Shown here: positions 31,299 to 40,810 of the stretch, piece after piece
Layout of the letters: each line of letters starts with the position of its first letter
Numbering within the stretch: the first letter of the stretch is position 1
Source: Intrasporangium calvum
Lineage (GTDB): Bacteria > Actinomycetota > Actinomycetes > Actinomycetales > Dermatophilaceae
Length of the DNA: 64,000 nt
Direction: 5' to 3'
NCBI RefSeq assembly: GCF_028446585.1
Contig: NZ_JAPFQL010000011.1
Location: forward strand, 62,001-126,000
Notes under the pieces: model-generated
Told to the model about the DNA's origin: nothing
Seen by the model: the letters and a program-made list of their open reading frames with translations, nothing else
Database searches by the model: none
Translations under genes and position numbers: made by a program

Positions 31299-32980
31299 GT
31301 CAGCTGGGCGAGCTCGCGCAGGTGCTCGCCCTCGGCTCGCCGGTCGGCTCGCGAGACCGGCACCTCGATGAGACGTATGCCGCTGGGCTCGCTTCGCAGG
31401 GCCGTGGCCAGCCGCTCGGGCTCGGTGATCGTCTCGTGCTCGATGCCGTGGGCGCGGCAGAGGGCGGCGAGGTCCGTGCCGTGTGGCGTGCCGAAGACCC
31501 GCTCGAAGGCGGGCGCGTAGGGGACGCCCCCTTGCTCGAGGCCCGCGAAGATCGCCCCGCCGTCGTCGTTGAGGACGACGAAGGTGACGTCGGGCCGTGG
31601 CTCCTCCGGCCCGATGAGCAGGCCGTTGGTGTCGTGCAGGAAGGTCAGGTCGCCCAGGTAGGCGATGGTGCGGGACGCGCCAGCGCGTCCGAGGGCCAGG
31701 CCGATGGCGGTCGAGACGGTGCCGTCGATGCCGGCGAGGCCCCGGTTGCCGACGACGAAGCGGTGCTCGTGCGGGGGCCACGGCGGGGCGATGACGTCGA
31801 GGTCGCGCACCACGTTGGACGAGCCGAGGAGCAGCGTCGTGTGGCCCGTGACGGCCTCAGCGACAACCCGGGCGAGGGCGAGCGGGCTCGCCGGCCGCTC
31901 CGCGACGTAGGAGTCGATCCGGGCGGACAGGGCCTCGTCAGCGGCCCGCCAGCGCTCGAACCAATCCGACCTGCCGGTCCCGCTGGTCGCGGTGGGGGAG
32001 TCCTCGAGCGTGGGCACCTCGTCCAGGACCTGCGCGACCCGTCCGGGATCCGTTGCGGTGCCGGACCGGTCGCGGACCGCCAGGATCTCGAGCGCCGGGT
32101 CGCTGATGAGGCCCGAGATCGGACGGGAGAGCGTCGGGTGGCCGACGACGACGACGCGCTCGACCTCCTCGCGCAGCGGACCGCCGAGGAGCAGGCGGTA
32201 GGTGCGGATGGCCTGCCGGCCGATCCGCGCCCCGGACGTCGGCTCGGCGAGCAGCGGCCAGTCGCCGGCCTCGGCGAGGAGCCGGGCCGCCGGGCCCGCC
32301 CCGTCGCCCGCGACGACGACGGTGCGCGGCCCCCGGGAGAGGACCACCGGCCCACCGTGCACGCCGGCACCGACCAGAGGTGCACCCGCCACCGTCGGCT
32401 CGCTGGCGGCGTCCGGCCGGGACCACCACGTCGAGGGATCGGGATCCTGCGGCATGAGGTCACCGTCGAGCTGGAGGTTCAGCTGGGTCGGGCCGGTGGC
32501 GACGCAGGCCGAACCGGCCGCGGCCGCAAGGGATTCCGGTGAGACGTCCGATGCCAGGTCATGGCAGGCCGCGAAGGGGCCGAAGATGCCGGCCTGGACC
32601 GTGGTCTGGTTCGCTCCCGTGCCCCGCAGCCGCTCCGGCCGGTCAGCGGACACCACGACCAGGGGAACGCCCGTGTGGTGCGCCTCCATCACGGCTGGCA
32701 GGAGGTTGCCCACGGCCGTGCCAGAGGTCGTCACGACCGCGACCGGCCTCCGGGACCCCTTGGCCAGGCCGAGGGCGAGGAAGCCGGCCGAGCGCTCGTC
32801 GACCCGGACGTGCAACCGCACGTCGCCGACCGCGTCGGCCCGGTGGAGCGCGAGCGCCAGGGGGGCGGAGCGAGAACCGGGAGCGAGGACGAACTCACGC
32901 ACCCCTCGGGTCCACAGCGCCTGCAGGAGAGCGAGCGACAGCGCGTGGGCACCGGGGGCTGGGAGCGAGCTCAGCGGCAT
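31295..32980 (-). CDS. menD: SEPHCHC synthase (MenD)
   Basis: MenD is a thiamine-diphosphate enzyme joining isochorismate and 2-oxoglutarate. The 561 residues begin with the typical R-E-F-V-L-A-P-G-S-R-S-A-P and have V-D-E-R-S-A-G-F, T-T-S-G-T-A-V-G-N and S-A-D-R-P-E-R-L-R. The ThDP region contains V-G-N-R-G-L-A-G-I-D-G-T-V-S-T. Length is normal. It starts 9 nt after the menF stop, so the two form an operon. The start codon lies inside a copy of the dispersed GTATGCCGCTG motif. Confidence 0.95.
   Translation of the reverse strand: MPLSSLPAPGAHALSLALLQALWTRGVREFVLAPGSRSAPLALALHRADAVGDVRLHVRVDERSAGFLALGLAKGSRRPVAVVTTSGTAVGNLLPAVMEAHHTGVPLVVVSADRPERLRGTGANQTTVQAGIFGPFAACHDLASDVSPESLAAAAGSACVATGPTQLNLQLDGDLMPQDPDPSTWWSRPDAASEPTVAGAPLVGAGVHGGPVVLSRGPRTVVVAGDGAGPAARLLAEAGDWPLLAEPTSGARIGRQAIRTYRLLLGGPLREEVERVVVVGHPTLSRPISGLISDPALEILAVRDRSGTATDPGRVAQVLDEVPTLEDSPTATSGTGRSDWFERWRAADEALSARIDSYVAERPASPLALARVVAEAVTGHTTLLLGSSNVVRDLDVIAPPWPPHEHRFVVGNRGLAGIDGTVSTAIGLALGRAGASRTIAYLGDLTFLHDTNGLLIGPEEPRPDVTFVVLNDDGGAIFAGLEQGGVPYAPAFERVFGTPHGTDLAALCRAHGIEHETITEPERLATALRSEPSGIRLIEVPVSRADRRAEGEHLRELAQLT
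31375..31388 (+). repeat. Dispersed 14-mer GTATGCCGCTGGGC, copy 1
   Basis: Exact copy inside the 3' end of menD, antisense to the gene. It is followed by TCGCTT, matching the extended pattern N2-GCTT. Confidence 0.8.
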
Positions 32981-32989
32981 ACGGCCACG

Positions 32990-34294
32990 TCAGCTGCTCG
33001 TCAGCGCATCACGCATGGGGATGAGCTTGGCGTTGGACTCGGCGACCTCCGACTCGGGGTCGGAGCCGGCCACGATCCCGCACCCGGCGTAGAGCCGGAT
33101 GCTCGTCGGGTCGTCGGGCAGGATCGCGCCGCTGCGCAGCGCGATGCCCCAGGCCCCGTCACCGCGGGCGTCCATCCACCCGACCGGGCCGGCGTAGCGA
33201 CCGCGGTCCATGTGCTCGAGCTCGCCGATCAGCGCGACCGCCTCAGCGGTGGGCGTCCCGCCGACCGCCGCAGACGGATGCAGCGACGCGGCGAGCGTGA
33301 GCGAGGAGGCGTCGTCCGCGCTGACCGCGGCAACGTCCGTCGCGAGGTGCATGACGTTGGGCAGGTGCAGGACGAACGGCGCCTCGGGGACGTTCATCGA
33401 CGACGAGTGCGGGGCGAGCGCCTCGGCGACCGAGCGGACGGCGTACTCGTGCTCCTCGAGGTCCTTGGACGAGCGGGCCAGCGAGGCAGCGAGCGCGAGG
33501 TCGGCCTCGTCGTCCCCGGTCCGGCGGATCGTGCCGGCGAGGACGCGGGAGGTGATCAGCCCCTGGTCGCGCCGGACGAGCAGCTCCGGCGTCGCGCCGA
33601 GCAGCCCGGCGACCGCGAAGACCCAGGTGTTCTCGTAGCGCTCCGCCAGCCGCCGCAGCACCCACCGCGGGTCGATCGGCTCCCGGGCCGTGGCGATGAG
33701 GTCGCGCGCGAGGACGACCTTGTCGAGGCGGCCGGAGCTGATCCGCTGCACGGCCTCGGCGACGGCGTGGGCGTAGTCGCTGGGGGAGACCGAGCCGTCC
33801 GCGAAGGTGACGCCGACCGGTGACGGGGGATCGCTTGCGACAGTGGGTGCCTCGAGGGGTCGAAGCTGAGGCTCCAACGTCACGGACGTCAGCCAGGTCT
33901 GCCCGTCGCGGCGGCCCACGATGGTGGACGGGACGACGAGGCGCGCGGAGTCGGACGAGTCGTCGGCGAAGGGGAAGGAACCGAAACAGACCAGCCCGGT
34001 GCCCGGCACGCCGACCTCGTCGCGGACGACGGCACGGGAGGCGACGGAGCGCCACCAGGCCTCGGCCGCACGGAACCGGTCCGCCCCCATGGCCGAGAAC
34101 TCGAGCGCCGTGCCCCAGCCGACGAGGCCATCGCCCCGGCGGACCCAGGAGACGAGCGTCTCCGGCTGGCCGTCCGCCCCCGCTGCCGGCAGGTAGGCGA
34201 GCAGCGACTCCTCGGAGTCGAGCGGCACGGTCCGCACGACGACCGCGGGGGCGGTCGCTGCGGCCGGTGCCTCGGGGGCGGGAAGCGATGACAT
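32990..34294 (-). CDS. menF: Isochorismate synthase (MenF)
   Basis: This enzyme converts chorismate to isochorismate, the first committed step of menaquinone synthesis. The 434 residues contain the chorismate-binding signatures K-V-V-L-A-R-D, S-R-V-L-A-G-T-I-R-R, S-S-K-D-L-E-E-H-E-Y, L-H-P-S-A-A-V-G-G-T-P and R-L-Y-A-G-C-G-I-V-A-G-S-D-P. The adjacent menD argues for menaquinone rather than siderophore use. The first about 110 residues are variable. It is divergent from menG with about 110 bp between starts. Confidence 0.93.
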   Translation of the reverse strand: MSSLPAPEAPAAATAPAVVVRTVPLDSEESLLAYLPAAGADGQPETLVSWVRRGDGLVGWGTALEFSAMGADRFRAAEAWWRSVASRAVVRDEVGVPGTGLVCFGSFPFADDSSDSARLVVPSTIVGRRDGQTWLTSVTLEPQLRPLEAPTVASDPPSPVGVTFADGSVSPSDYAHAVAEAVQRISSGRLDKVVLARDLIATAREPIDPRWVLRRLAERYENTWVFAVAGLLGATPELLVRRDQGLITSRVLAGTIRRTGDDEADLALAASLARSSKDLEEHEYAVRSVAEALAPHSSSMNVPEAPFVLHLPNVMHLATDVAAVSADDASSLTLAASLHPSAAVGGTPTAEAVALIGELEHMDRGRYAGPVGWMDARGDGAWGIALRSGAILPDDPTSIRLYAGCGIVAGSDPESEVAESNAKLIPMRDALTSS

Positions 34295-34405
34295 CGCCCG
34301 TAACTCTACGACCGCGGGACCGCCTCCGAGGCCATCGTCCGGTCAGCGGGGGCTCGGTGCGACCAGCGCCACACCCCTGCCCCGTCGGGGTGGGAGGATG
34401 GGGCC

Positions 34406-35098
34406 ATGACTCGCGCCCAGCTCGACAAGAAGCCCGTCGACGTCGCATCGATGTTCGACACCGTCGCCGAGAAGTACGACGTCACCAACGACGTCATGAC
34501 CGCGGGGATCGACCGGCTCTGGCGTCGCGCCGTGGTCAAGGCCGTCGCGGCCAAGCCGGGTGAGCGGATCCTCGACATCGCGGCCGGCACCGGCACGTCG
34601 AGCGAGCCGTGGGCCGACCGGGAGATCGAGGTCGTGCCGGCCGACTTCAGCCTCGGGATGCTGCGCGTCGGTCGGCGCCGACGGCCCGACATGGCCTTCA
34701 CCGCCGCCGACGCGATGAACCTGCCGTTCGCCGACGCGAGCTTCGACGTCGTGACGATGAGCTACGGCCTGCGCAACGTGGCCGACATCGACCAGGCGCT
34801 CCGCGAGTTCCTCCGCGTGACGAAGCCGGGTGGCCGCCTGGTCAACTGCGAGTTCAGCCAGCCGGTCAACAGGGTTGTTCGCGGCGTCTACGGCAACGTG
34901 GTCCTGCGGGTGCTGCCGGCCGTCGCGCGGCGCACGGCGAGCAACCCCGAGTCCTACGTCTACCTGGCCGATACGATCCGCGAGTGGCCGCCGCAGGGTG
35001 AGCTGGCCCGCCGCATCGAGCAGGCCGGTTGGTCGAGTGTCGGCTGGAAGAACCTGACCGGGGGCATCGTCGCCCTGCACACGGCCGTCAAGCGTTAG
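34406..35098 (+). CDS. menG: Demethylmenaquinone methyltransferase (MenG/UbiE)
   Basis: MenG adds the final methyl group of menaquinone from S-adenosylmethionine. The 230 residues include [13 protein letters not shown] near the start, the SAM motif [11 protein letters not shown] and S-Y-G-L-R-N-V with L-R-V-T-K-P-G-G-R, all characteristic of UbiE. GGGAGG lies 10 nt before the ATG. It is read in the same direction as menJ, which lies about 110 bp downstream. Confidence 0.94.
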   Translation: MTRAQLDKKPVDVASMFDTVAEKYDVTNDVMTAGIDRLWRRAVVKAVAAKPGERILDIAAGTGTSSEPWADREIEVVPADFSLGMLRVGRRRRPDMAFTAADAMNLPFADASFDVVTMSYGLRNVADIDQALREFLRVTKPGGRLVNCEFSQPVNRVVRGVYGNVVLRVLPAVARRTASNPESYVYLADTIREWPPQGELARRIEQAGWSSVGWKNLTGGIVALHTAVKR

Positions 35099-35143
35099 TA
35101 AGGGCTGCCTTATCTGACAACGTCGAACCCTCCGGAGTAGGGT
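35099..35143 (+). promoter_or_regulatory. Predicted promoter and dyad upstream of menJ
   Basis: CTGACA (35114-35119) and TAGGGT (35138-35143) are spaced 18 nt. Just upstream, TAAGG-GCTG-CCTTA (35099-35112) forms a dyad that faintly resembles DtxR/IdeR iron boxes (about 12 of 19 positions). It may be an operator; iron control is not established. Confidence 0.55.
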
Positions 35144-35207
35144 GCTGGAGAGTTCGTGAACTGATTCACAAGCAGCGCGAGCGAGCATGCTGAACCTGCA
35201 GGGAGCC

Positions 35208-36515
35208 ATGAGCACTACGAATGTCGACAGTCGGGTCGATGCTGCGGACGTCATCGTCGTCGGCGCCGGCCCCGGAGGATCTGCCACCGCGGCCTACCTC
35301 GCGATGGCGGGCCTGGACGTGCTGCTCCTCGAGAAGACGTACTTCCCCCGCGAGAAGGTCTGCGGCGACGGCCTGACGCCGCGCGCCGTGCGCGAGCTGA
35401 TCAACCTGGGCATCCCGACGCCCGAGGACGACGGCTGGATCCGCAACAAGGGCCTCCGGATCATCGGTGCCGGCATGCGCCTCCAGCTCGACTGGCCGGA
35501 GAACTCCGCCTTCCCGCCCTACGGCCTCGTCCGCACCCGGATGGACTTCGACGACATCCTGGCCCAGCACGCGGTGAAGAACGGCGCGCGCCTCATCCAG
35601 GGCTGCAACGTCAGCGGCCCGATCACGGACGCGCGCGGCGCGATCGTCGGCGTCACCGCCAAGTCGGTGGACGAGAACGGCCGGGCCACGGGGGAGACCC
35701 ACGAGTACCGCGCGCCGCTCGTCATCGCGGCGGACGGCAACTCCAGCCGCCTGTCGCTGGCGATGGGCCGTGAGAAGCGCGACGACCGCCCGATGGGCGT
35801 CGCGGTCCGCACCTACTACACGAGCCCGCGCACCAACGACGACTACCTCGAGTCCTGGCTGGAGCTCTGGGCCAAGGACCCGTCCGGCAAGGACGTCCTC
35901 CTGCCCGGCTACGGGTGGATCTTCGGGGTCGGCGACGGCACGAGCAACGTCGGTCTCGGCATCCTCAACACCTCCAAGGCGTTCGGCAACGTCGACTACA
36001 AGGACGTCATGCGTCGCTGGGTCGCGACGATGCCCGAGGAGTGGACCTACAACGACGAGACGATGACGCAGCCGATCCGGGGCGCCGCGCTGCCGATGGG
36101 CTTCAACCGGCAGCCGCACTACGCGGACGGGCTGCTCCTCGTCGGCGACTCCGGCGGCATGGTCAACCCGTTCAACGGCGAGGGCATCGCCTACGCGATG
36201 GAGTCGGGCCGGACCGCGGCCGAGGTCGTGGCGCACGCGTTCGCGCGAGCCGACGTGGCGAGCCGGGAGCGCGTCCTGCAGTCCTACAACACGCGGATGA
36301 AGCAGGACCTCGGCGGCTACTACACGCTGGGCCGGCACTTCGCGACGATCATCGGCAACCCCGAGGTGATGCGCCTCGCGACGAAGTACGGCCTGCCGCG
36401 CACGACGCTGATGAAGTTCCTGCTGAAGATCATGGCCAACCTGGCCGAGCCCGGTGGCAAGGGTGCGAGCGACCGCATCATCAACGCCCTGTCGAAGATC
36501 GCGCCGGACGCATGA
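35208..36515 (+). CDS. menJ: Geranylgeranyl reductase family FAD enzyme, likely menaquinone saturase (MenJ)
   Basis: The 435 residues start with an FAD-binding Rossmann motif (V-I-V-V-G-A-G-P-G-G-S-A-T-A-A-Y-L-A) and have G-D-S-G-G-M-V-N-P-F-N-G-E-G-I-A-Y-A, the second FAD motif, near residue 320. The family reduces isoprenoid double bonds; mycobacterial MenJ saturates one unit of the menaquinone chain and is found near menaquinone genes. GGGAG lies 3 nt before the ATG at 35208, which favours it over an upstream ATG at 35187. It sits between menG and nuo, which supports the quinone role. Confidence 0.87.
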   Translation: MSTTNVDSRVDAADVIVVGAGPGGSATAAYLAMAGLDVLLLEKTYFPREKVCGDGLTPRAVRELINLGIPTPEDDGWIRNKGLRIIGAGMRLQLDWPENSAFPPYGLVRTRMDFDDILAQHAVKNGARLIQGCNVSGPITDARGAIVGVTAKSVDENGRATGETHEYRAPLVIAADGNSSRLSLAMGREKRDDRPMGVAVRTYYTSPRTNDDYLESWLELWAKDPSGKDVLLPGYGWIFGVGDGTSNVGLGILNTSKAFGNVDYKDVMRRWVATMPEEWTYNDETMTQPIRGAALPMGFNRQPHYADGLLLVGDSGGMVNPFNGEGIAYAMESGRTAAEVVAHAFARADVASRERVLQSYNTRMKQDLGGYYTLGRHFATIIGNPEVMRLATKYGLPRTTLMKFLLKIMANLAEPGGKGASDRIINALSKIAPDA

Positions 36516-36528
36516 CCCGAGCCCTGTC

Positions 36529-36542
36529 GTATGCCGCTGGGC
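36529..36542 (+). repeat. Dispersed 14-mer GTATGCCGCTGGGC, copy 2
   Basis: Exact copy in the menJ-nuoA gap. Identity with the nuoG copy continues five more bases (CGGCT), giving 19 bp. Confidence 0.8.
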
Positions 36543-36569
36543 CGGCTTCCCGGGGCGGCGTTCGCCCCC

Positions 36570-36597
36570 GCTCGGGGTGGGGTTTGTGACCCCGAGC
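36570..36597. terminator. Perfect 9-bp hairpin between menJ and nuoA
   Basis: GCTCGGGGT (36570-36578) and ACCCCGAGC (36589-36597) enclose a 10-nt loop. It probably ends the menJ transcript or attenuates readthrough into nuo. TAGGAT at 36618-36623 is a possible nuo -10 element; no good -35 is seen. Confidence 0.6.
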
Positions 36598-36698
36598 ACA
36601 ATCGTCTCCGACGCCCCTAGGATGGGTGCGCCGAGCACCGTCAGCCAGGGTGGCCGCCACCGCCACTGCTGCCACGACCGAAAGGCATGTGACCGAGG

Positions 36699-37058
36699 AT
36701 GAACCCGTACGTCCCGATCCTGTTCATGTTGGGGCTCGGCTTCGCGTTCGCAGTGTTGTCCGTGGGGACCTCGCTCCTCGTCGGGCCGAAGCGCTACAAC
36801 CGGGCCAAGCTCGAGGCGTACGAGTGCGGGATCCAGCCCTCGCCGCACCCCGCCGGTGGCGGGCGCGTGCCGATCAAGTACTACCTGACGGCGATGCTCT
36901 TCATCATCTTCGACATCGAGTCGGTCTTCCTCTATCCGTTCGCCGTCGCGTTCAACCAGCTTGGCCTCTTCGCGCTCGTGGAGATGGTCCTGTTCATCCT
37001 CACCGTGTTCGTCGCCTACGCCTACGTGTGGCGCCGCGGCGGCCTCGAGTGGGACTGA
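36699..37058 (+). CDS. nuoA: NADH-quinone oxidoreductase subunit A
   Basis: NuoA is a small membrane subunit at the junction of complex I arms. The 119 residues have three transmembrane helices (about 5-27, 60-83 and 88-110) and the conserved loop Y-E-C-G-I-Q-P with the family Cys, plus I-F-D-I-E-S-V-F-L-Y-P. It is first of the 14-gene nuo operon, with 91 bp before nuoB. The start follows GACCGAGG. Confidence 0.96.
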   Translation: MNPYVPILFMLGLGFAFAVLSVGTSLLVGPKRYNRAKLEAYECGIQPSPHPAGGGRVPIKYYLTAMLFIIFDIESVFLYPFAVAFNQLGLFALVEMVLFILTVFVAYAYVWRRGGLEWD

Positions 37059-37149
37059 GCGACTTGGTGAGCCGTGAAGTGATGCGCAACGTGGAGCACC
37101 TGGTGGACGTGGCCGAGCCACAGCGAGCACGAAGGACTTAGGAGAAACC

Positions 37150-37704
37150 ATGGGGATCGAAGAGAAGCTGCCAGCCGGATTCCTGCTCTCGACTGTCGAA
37201 GGGCTCGCCGGCTACATGCGCAAGGCGTCGATGTGGCCGGTCACCTTCGGCCTCGCCTGCTGCGCGATCGAGATGATGGCCGTCGGCACGCCGGACTACG
37301 ACATCGCCCGTTTCGGCATGGAGCGGTTCTCCGCGACGCCGCGGCAGGCCGACCTGATGATCGTGGCCGGGCGCGTGAGCCAGAAGATGGCTCCGGTCGT
37401 GCGCCAGGTCTACGACCAGATGCCCAACCCCAAGTGGGTCATCTCCATGGGCGTGTGCGCGAGCTCCGGTGGCATGTTCAACAACTACGCCATCGTCCAG
37501 GGCGTCGACCACATCGTCCCGGTCGACATCTACCTGCCCGGCTGTCCGCCGCGGCCGCAGATGCTCCTCAACGCGATCATCGAGCTGCACAAGCAGGTCC
37601 AGAGCATGCCGCTCGGCGTCAACCGCGAGGCGGCGGCCCGCGCCGCCGAGGCCGCGGCGCTCGAGGCGACGCCGACCCACCAGATGAAGGGGCTGCTCGC
37701 ATGA
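37150..37704 (+). CDS. nuoB: NADH-quinone oxidoreductase subunit B
   Basis: NuoB carries the terminal iron-sulfur cluster N2 that reduces quinone. The 184 residues show [19 protein letters not shown] and P-G-C-P-P-R-P, which provide the four Cys ligands, and [17 protein letters not shown] lies 7 nt before the ATG. The C-terminal 25 residues are Ala/Glu-rich. Confidence 0.97.
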   Translation: MGIEEKLPAGFLLSTVEGLAGYMRKASMWPVTFGLACCAIEMMAVGTPDYDIARFGMERFSATPRQADLMIVAGRVSQKMAPVVRQVYDQMPNPKWVISMGVCASSGGMFNNYAIVQGVDHIVPVDIYLPGCPPRPQMLLNAIIELHKQVQSMPLGVNREAAARAAEAAALEATPTHQMKGLLA

Positions 37705-37771
37705 CGACGCCGTGTGAGGAAACGAGGAACGAGGCCCGGAGCACGGTAGGAGTCGTGCGGGGAGGTGCGGC

Positions 37772-38527
37772 ATGAGTGAAGAGGTGGCCAAGGGCCTCGA
37801 GAAGACCCAGGAGAGCGGCCTGACCCCCGGCGAGATCGAGCTCGTCCAGCCGGGCGAGACGACGCCGAAGGTCGTCGGCTACCGGCAGGGCATGTTCGGC
37901 GCCAAGCAGGGCGCCGACACCTCCGGCTACGGCCTGCTCCGCCGGCCCATCCTCGTCGCCGGTGAGACGTCCCGCCCCTACGGCGGCTACTTCGACGAGG
38001 TCGCCGACTCGCTCGAGCGCGCCCTCGTCGGCGGCCCCGCGTCGTTCGGCGAGGCCGTTGCTGCGGTCGTGGTCGACCGCGGCGAGATGACGATCAACGT
38101 CCACCGCGAGCACCTCGTCGCCGTGGCTCGGGCCCTGCGGGACGACCCCGCGCTGCGCTTCGAGATCTGCACCGGCGTGTCCGGGGTGCACTATCCCGAC
38201 CGCGTCGGCGAGGAGCTGCACGCCGTCTACCACTTCCTGTCGATCACCCACGGCAGCAGGCGCATCCGCGTCGAGGTCTCCTGCCCCGAGGACGACCGGC
38301 ACATCCCGTCGATCGTCGAGGTCTATCCCGCGAACGACTGGCACGAGCGCGAGACGTGGGACATGTTCGGCATCATCTTCGACGGTCACCCGGCGCTGAC
38401 CCGGGTCCTCATGCCCGACGACTGGCCGGGCCACCCCCAGCGCAAGGACTATCCGCTCGGCGGCATCCCCGTCGAGTACAAGGGCGCGACGGTCCCCCCG
38501 CCGGACCAGCGGAGGTCGTACAACTGA
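37772..38527 (+). CDS. nuoC: NADH-quinone oxidoreductase subunit C
   Basis: NuoC is a peripheral-arm subunit without cofactors. The 251 residues contain the 30-kDa subunit signature [10 protein letters not shown] and the following [15 protein letters not shown]. An N-terminal extension of about 60 residues ([13 protein letters not shown]) precedes the domain, as in other actinobacterial versions. Its stop overlaps the nuoD ATG by one base. Confidence 0.96.
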   Translation: MSEEVAKGLEKTQESGLTPGEIELVQPGETTPKVVGYRQGMFGAKQGADTSGYGLLRRPILVAGETSRPYGGYFDEVADSLERALVGGPASFGEAVAAVVVDRGEMTINVHREHLVAVARALRDDPALRFEICTGVSGVHYPDRVGEELHAVYHFLSITHGSRRIRVEVSCPEDDRHIPSIVEVYPANDWHERETWDMFGIIFDGHPALTRVLMPDDWPGHPQRKDYPLGGIPVEYKGATVPPPDQRRSYN

Positions 38528-39966
38528 TGAGCACGCACACCAACACCCACCCCGGCACCGACAGCGGGGACGACGAGACGGTGCACGGCACCAGCCCGGG
38601 TCTCGACCCGCGCCTCGGCGCGGACCCCTACGCGACGACGCCCGCCGACGAGGCCGCCGCGGGTGACGCCACCGTCTTCAACGCCTCGGGCGGCGACTGG
38701 GACGACCTCGTCGACGAGGCGACCGCGCTCCACGAGGAGCGGATCGTCGTCAACATGGGTCCGCAGCACCCGTCGACCCACGGCGTCCTGCGGCTCATCC
38801 TCGAGCTCGACGGTGAGACGGTCACCGAGGCCCGCGCGGGCATCGGCTACCTGCACACCGGCATCGAGAAGAACATGGAGTACCGCACCTGGGTGCAGGG
38901 CGTCACGTTCTGCACGCGGATGGACTACCTGACGCCGATGTTCCAGGAGGCGGCCTACTGCCTCGCCATCGAGAAGCTGCTCGGCATCACCGATGACATC
39001 CCGGAGCGGGCCAGCGTCCTGCGCGTCCTGATGATGGAGCTGACCCGGATCAGCTCGCACCTCGTCTGCATCGGCACCGGCGGCATGGAGATGGGCGCGA
39101 CCACGGTCATGACCGTCGGCTTCCGCGAGCGCGAGCGGATCCTGCGCATCTTCGAGATGGTCACCGGCCTCCGGATGAACAACGCCTACATCCGCCCCGG
39201 CGGTGTGGCCCAGGACCTGCCGCCCGGCGCGATCGACGCGCTGCGCGAGATGGTGCCGCAGCTGCGCCGCGGGATCGGCGAGCTCGAGGCCCTGGTCAAC
39301 GAGAACCCCATCGTCAAGGGCCGGATGACCGACGTCGGCATCCTCAGCCTGGCCGGCTGCATGGCCCTCGGCGTCACCGGTCCGATCCTGCGCTCCACCG
39401 GCCTGCCGCACGACCTGCGCAAGTCCGCCCCGTACTGCGGCTACGAGACGTACGACTTCGACGTCATCACGCGCACCAGCTCCGACGCCTACGGCCGGAT
39501 GCGGATCCGCCTCGACGAGATGTACGAGTCGCTCAAGATCGTCGAGCAGTGCACCGACCGCCTTCAGGCGACCGAGGGCAGCCAGGGCGCCGTCATGGTC
39601 GAGGACAAGAAGATCGCGTGGCCGGCGCAGCTCGCGCTCGGCGGGGACGGCCTGGGCAACAGCCTCGACCACATCCGCGAGATCATGGGCACCTCGATGG
39701 AGTCGCTCATCCACCACTTCAAGCTGGTGACCGAGGGCTTCCGCGTCCCGCCGGGCCAGGCCTACGTCGCGGTCGAGTCCGCCAAGGGCGAGCTCGGCTG
39801 CCACCTCGTCTCCGACGGCGGCACCCGCCCCTACCGGGCCCACTTCCGGGACCCGAGCTTCAACAACCTGCAGGCCGTTGCCGCGATGTGTGAGGGCGGC
39901 CAGCTCGGCGACGTCATCGTCGCCGTGGCCTCGATCGATCCCGTGATGGGAGGAGTGGACCGATGA
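38527..39966 (+). CDS. nuoD: NADH-quinone oxidoreductase subunit D
   Basis: NuoD forms the quinone pocket together with NuoB. The 479 residues contain [12 protein letters not shown], whose His faces quinone, then [14 protein letters not shown] and the C-terminal D-P-V-M-G-G-V-D-R. The first about 70 residues are a low-complexity acidic extension. The ATG overlaps the nuoC stop (TGATG), so the two are coupled. Confidence 0.96.
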   Translation: MSTHTNTHPGTDSGDDETVHGTSPGLDPRLGADPYATTPADEAAAGDATVFNASGGDWDDLVDEATALHEERIVVNMGPQHPSTHGVLRLILELDGETVTEARAGIGYLHTGIEKNMEYRTWVQGVTFCTRMDYLTPMFQEAAYCLAIEKLLGITDDIPERASVLRVLMMELTRISSHLVCIGTGGMEMGATTVMTVGFRERERILRIFEMVTGLRMNNAYIRPGGVAQDLPPGAIDALREMVPQLRRGIGELEALVNENPIVKGRMTDVGILSLAGCMALGVTGPILRSTGLPHDLRKSAPYCGYETYDFDVITRTSSDAYGRMRIRLDEMYESLKIVEQCTDRLQATEGSQGAVMVEDKKIAWPAQLALGGDGLGNSLDHIREIMGTSMESLIHHFKLVTEGFRVPPGQAYVAVESAKGELGCHLVSDGGTRPYRAHFRDPSFNNLQAVAAMCEGGQLGDVIVAVASIDPVMGGVDR

Positions 39967-40045
39967 GCGCGACAGAGCGCGAGGATCGCAGCGAGCTCCA
40001 GCGAGCGAGGACCGGAACGCTCGTCGTCGTGCGAAAGGACAACTC

Positions 40046-40810
40046 ATGAGCGGCAACGACACGTCCCACGCCTCCGGGCACCTGCACCTGCGCCCGGAGT
40101 CGAAGGAGCCCTACGCCCCGGACGTCCTCGAGCAGCTGCGCACCGACGCGGCCGAGGTCATCGCCCGCTATCCCCAGAAGCGGTCCGCGTTGCTTCCGCT
40201 GCTCCACCTGGTTCAGTCGGTCGACGGCTACGTCACCGGCCGCGGCGTGTCGCTGTGCGCCGAGCTGCTCGACCTCACCGAGGCCGAGGTCAGCGGCGTC
40301 GCGACCTTCTACACGCAGTTCAAGCGGCACCCCAACGGTGAATACACCGTCGGCGTCTGCACCAACACGCTGTGCGCCATCATGGGCGGCGACCAGATCT
40401 TCGACACGGTCGCCGAGCACCTCGGCATCGGGCACGACGAGACGACCGCCGACGGCAAGATCACGCTCGAGCGCGTCGAGTGCAACGCCGCCTGCGACTA
40501 CGCCCCGGTCGTCATGACCAACTGGGAGTTCTTCGACAACCAGACGCCGGAGAGCACCGTGCAGCTCGTCGACGACCTGCGGGCGGGCAAGGAGGTCCGG
40601 CCGACGCGCGGTCCCGACCGGGTCTGCACGTTCAAGCAGGTCTCGCGCGTCCTCGCCGGCTTCCACGACGGGCTCGCCGACCAGGGCCCGGGCGCCGGGC
40701 CCGCTTCGTTGCTCGGCCTGCGGATCGCCAAGGACAACGGCTGGACCGCTCCCGCCGGCGAGAGCGACTCCACCGCGGCGCCGACCGACGGGACGGAGGG
40801 CTCGAAGTGA
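40046..40810 (+). CDS. nuoE: NADH-quinone oxidoreductase subunit E
   Basis: NuoE holds a [2Fe-2S] cluster in the NADH module. The 254 residues carry the Cys ligands in C-T-N-T-L-C-A-I-M-G-G and C-N-A-A-C-D-Y-A-P, and the N-terminal helical region R-S-A-L-L-P-L-L-H-L-V-Q. The C-terminal about 60 residues are an extension. A 79-bp gap separates it from nuoD; GAAAGGA precedes the ATG. The stop overlaps the nuoF start by 4 bp. Confidence 0.96.
   Translation: MSGNDTSHASGHLHLRPESKEPYAPDVLEQLRTDAAEVIARYPQKRSALLPLLHLVQSVDGYVTGRGVSLCAELLDLTEAEVSGVATFYTQFKRHPNGEYTVGVCTNTLCAIMGGDQIFDTVAEHLGIGHDETTADGKITLERVECNAACDYAPVVMTNWEFFDNQTPESTVQLVDDLRAGKEVRPTRGPDRVCTFKQVSRVLAGFHDGLADQGPGAGPASLLGLRIAKDNGWTAPAGESDSTAAPTDGTEGSK

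Noticed and set aside
35099-35117. Definite DtxR/IdeR iron box upstream of menJ
   Set aside because: Only about 12 of 19 positions agree with the consensus and both half-sites have mismatches; kept only as a generic dyad.
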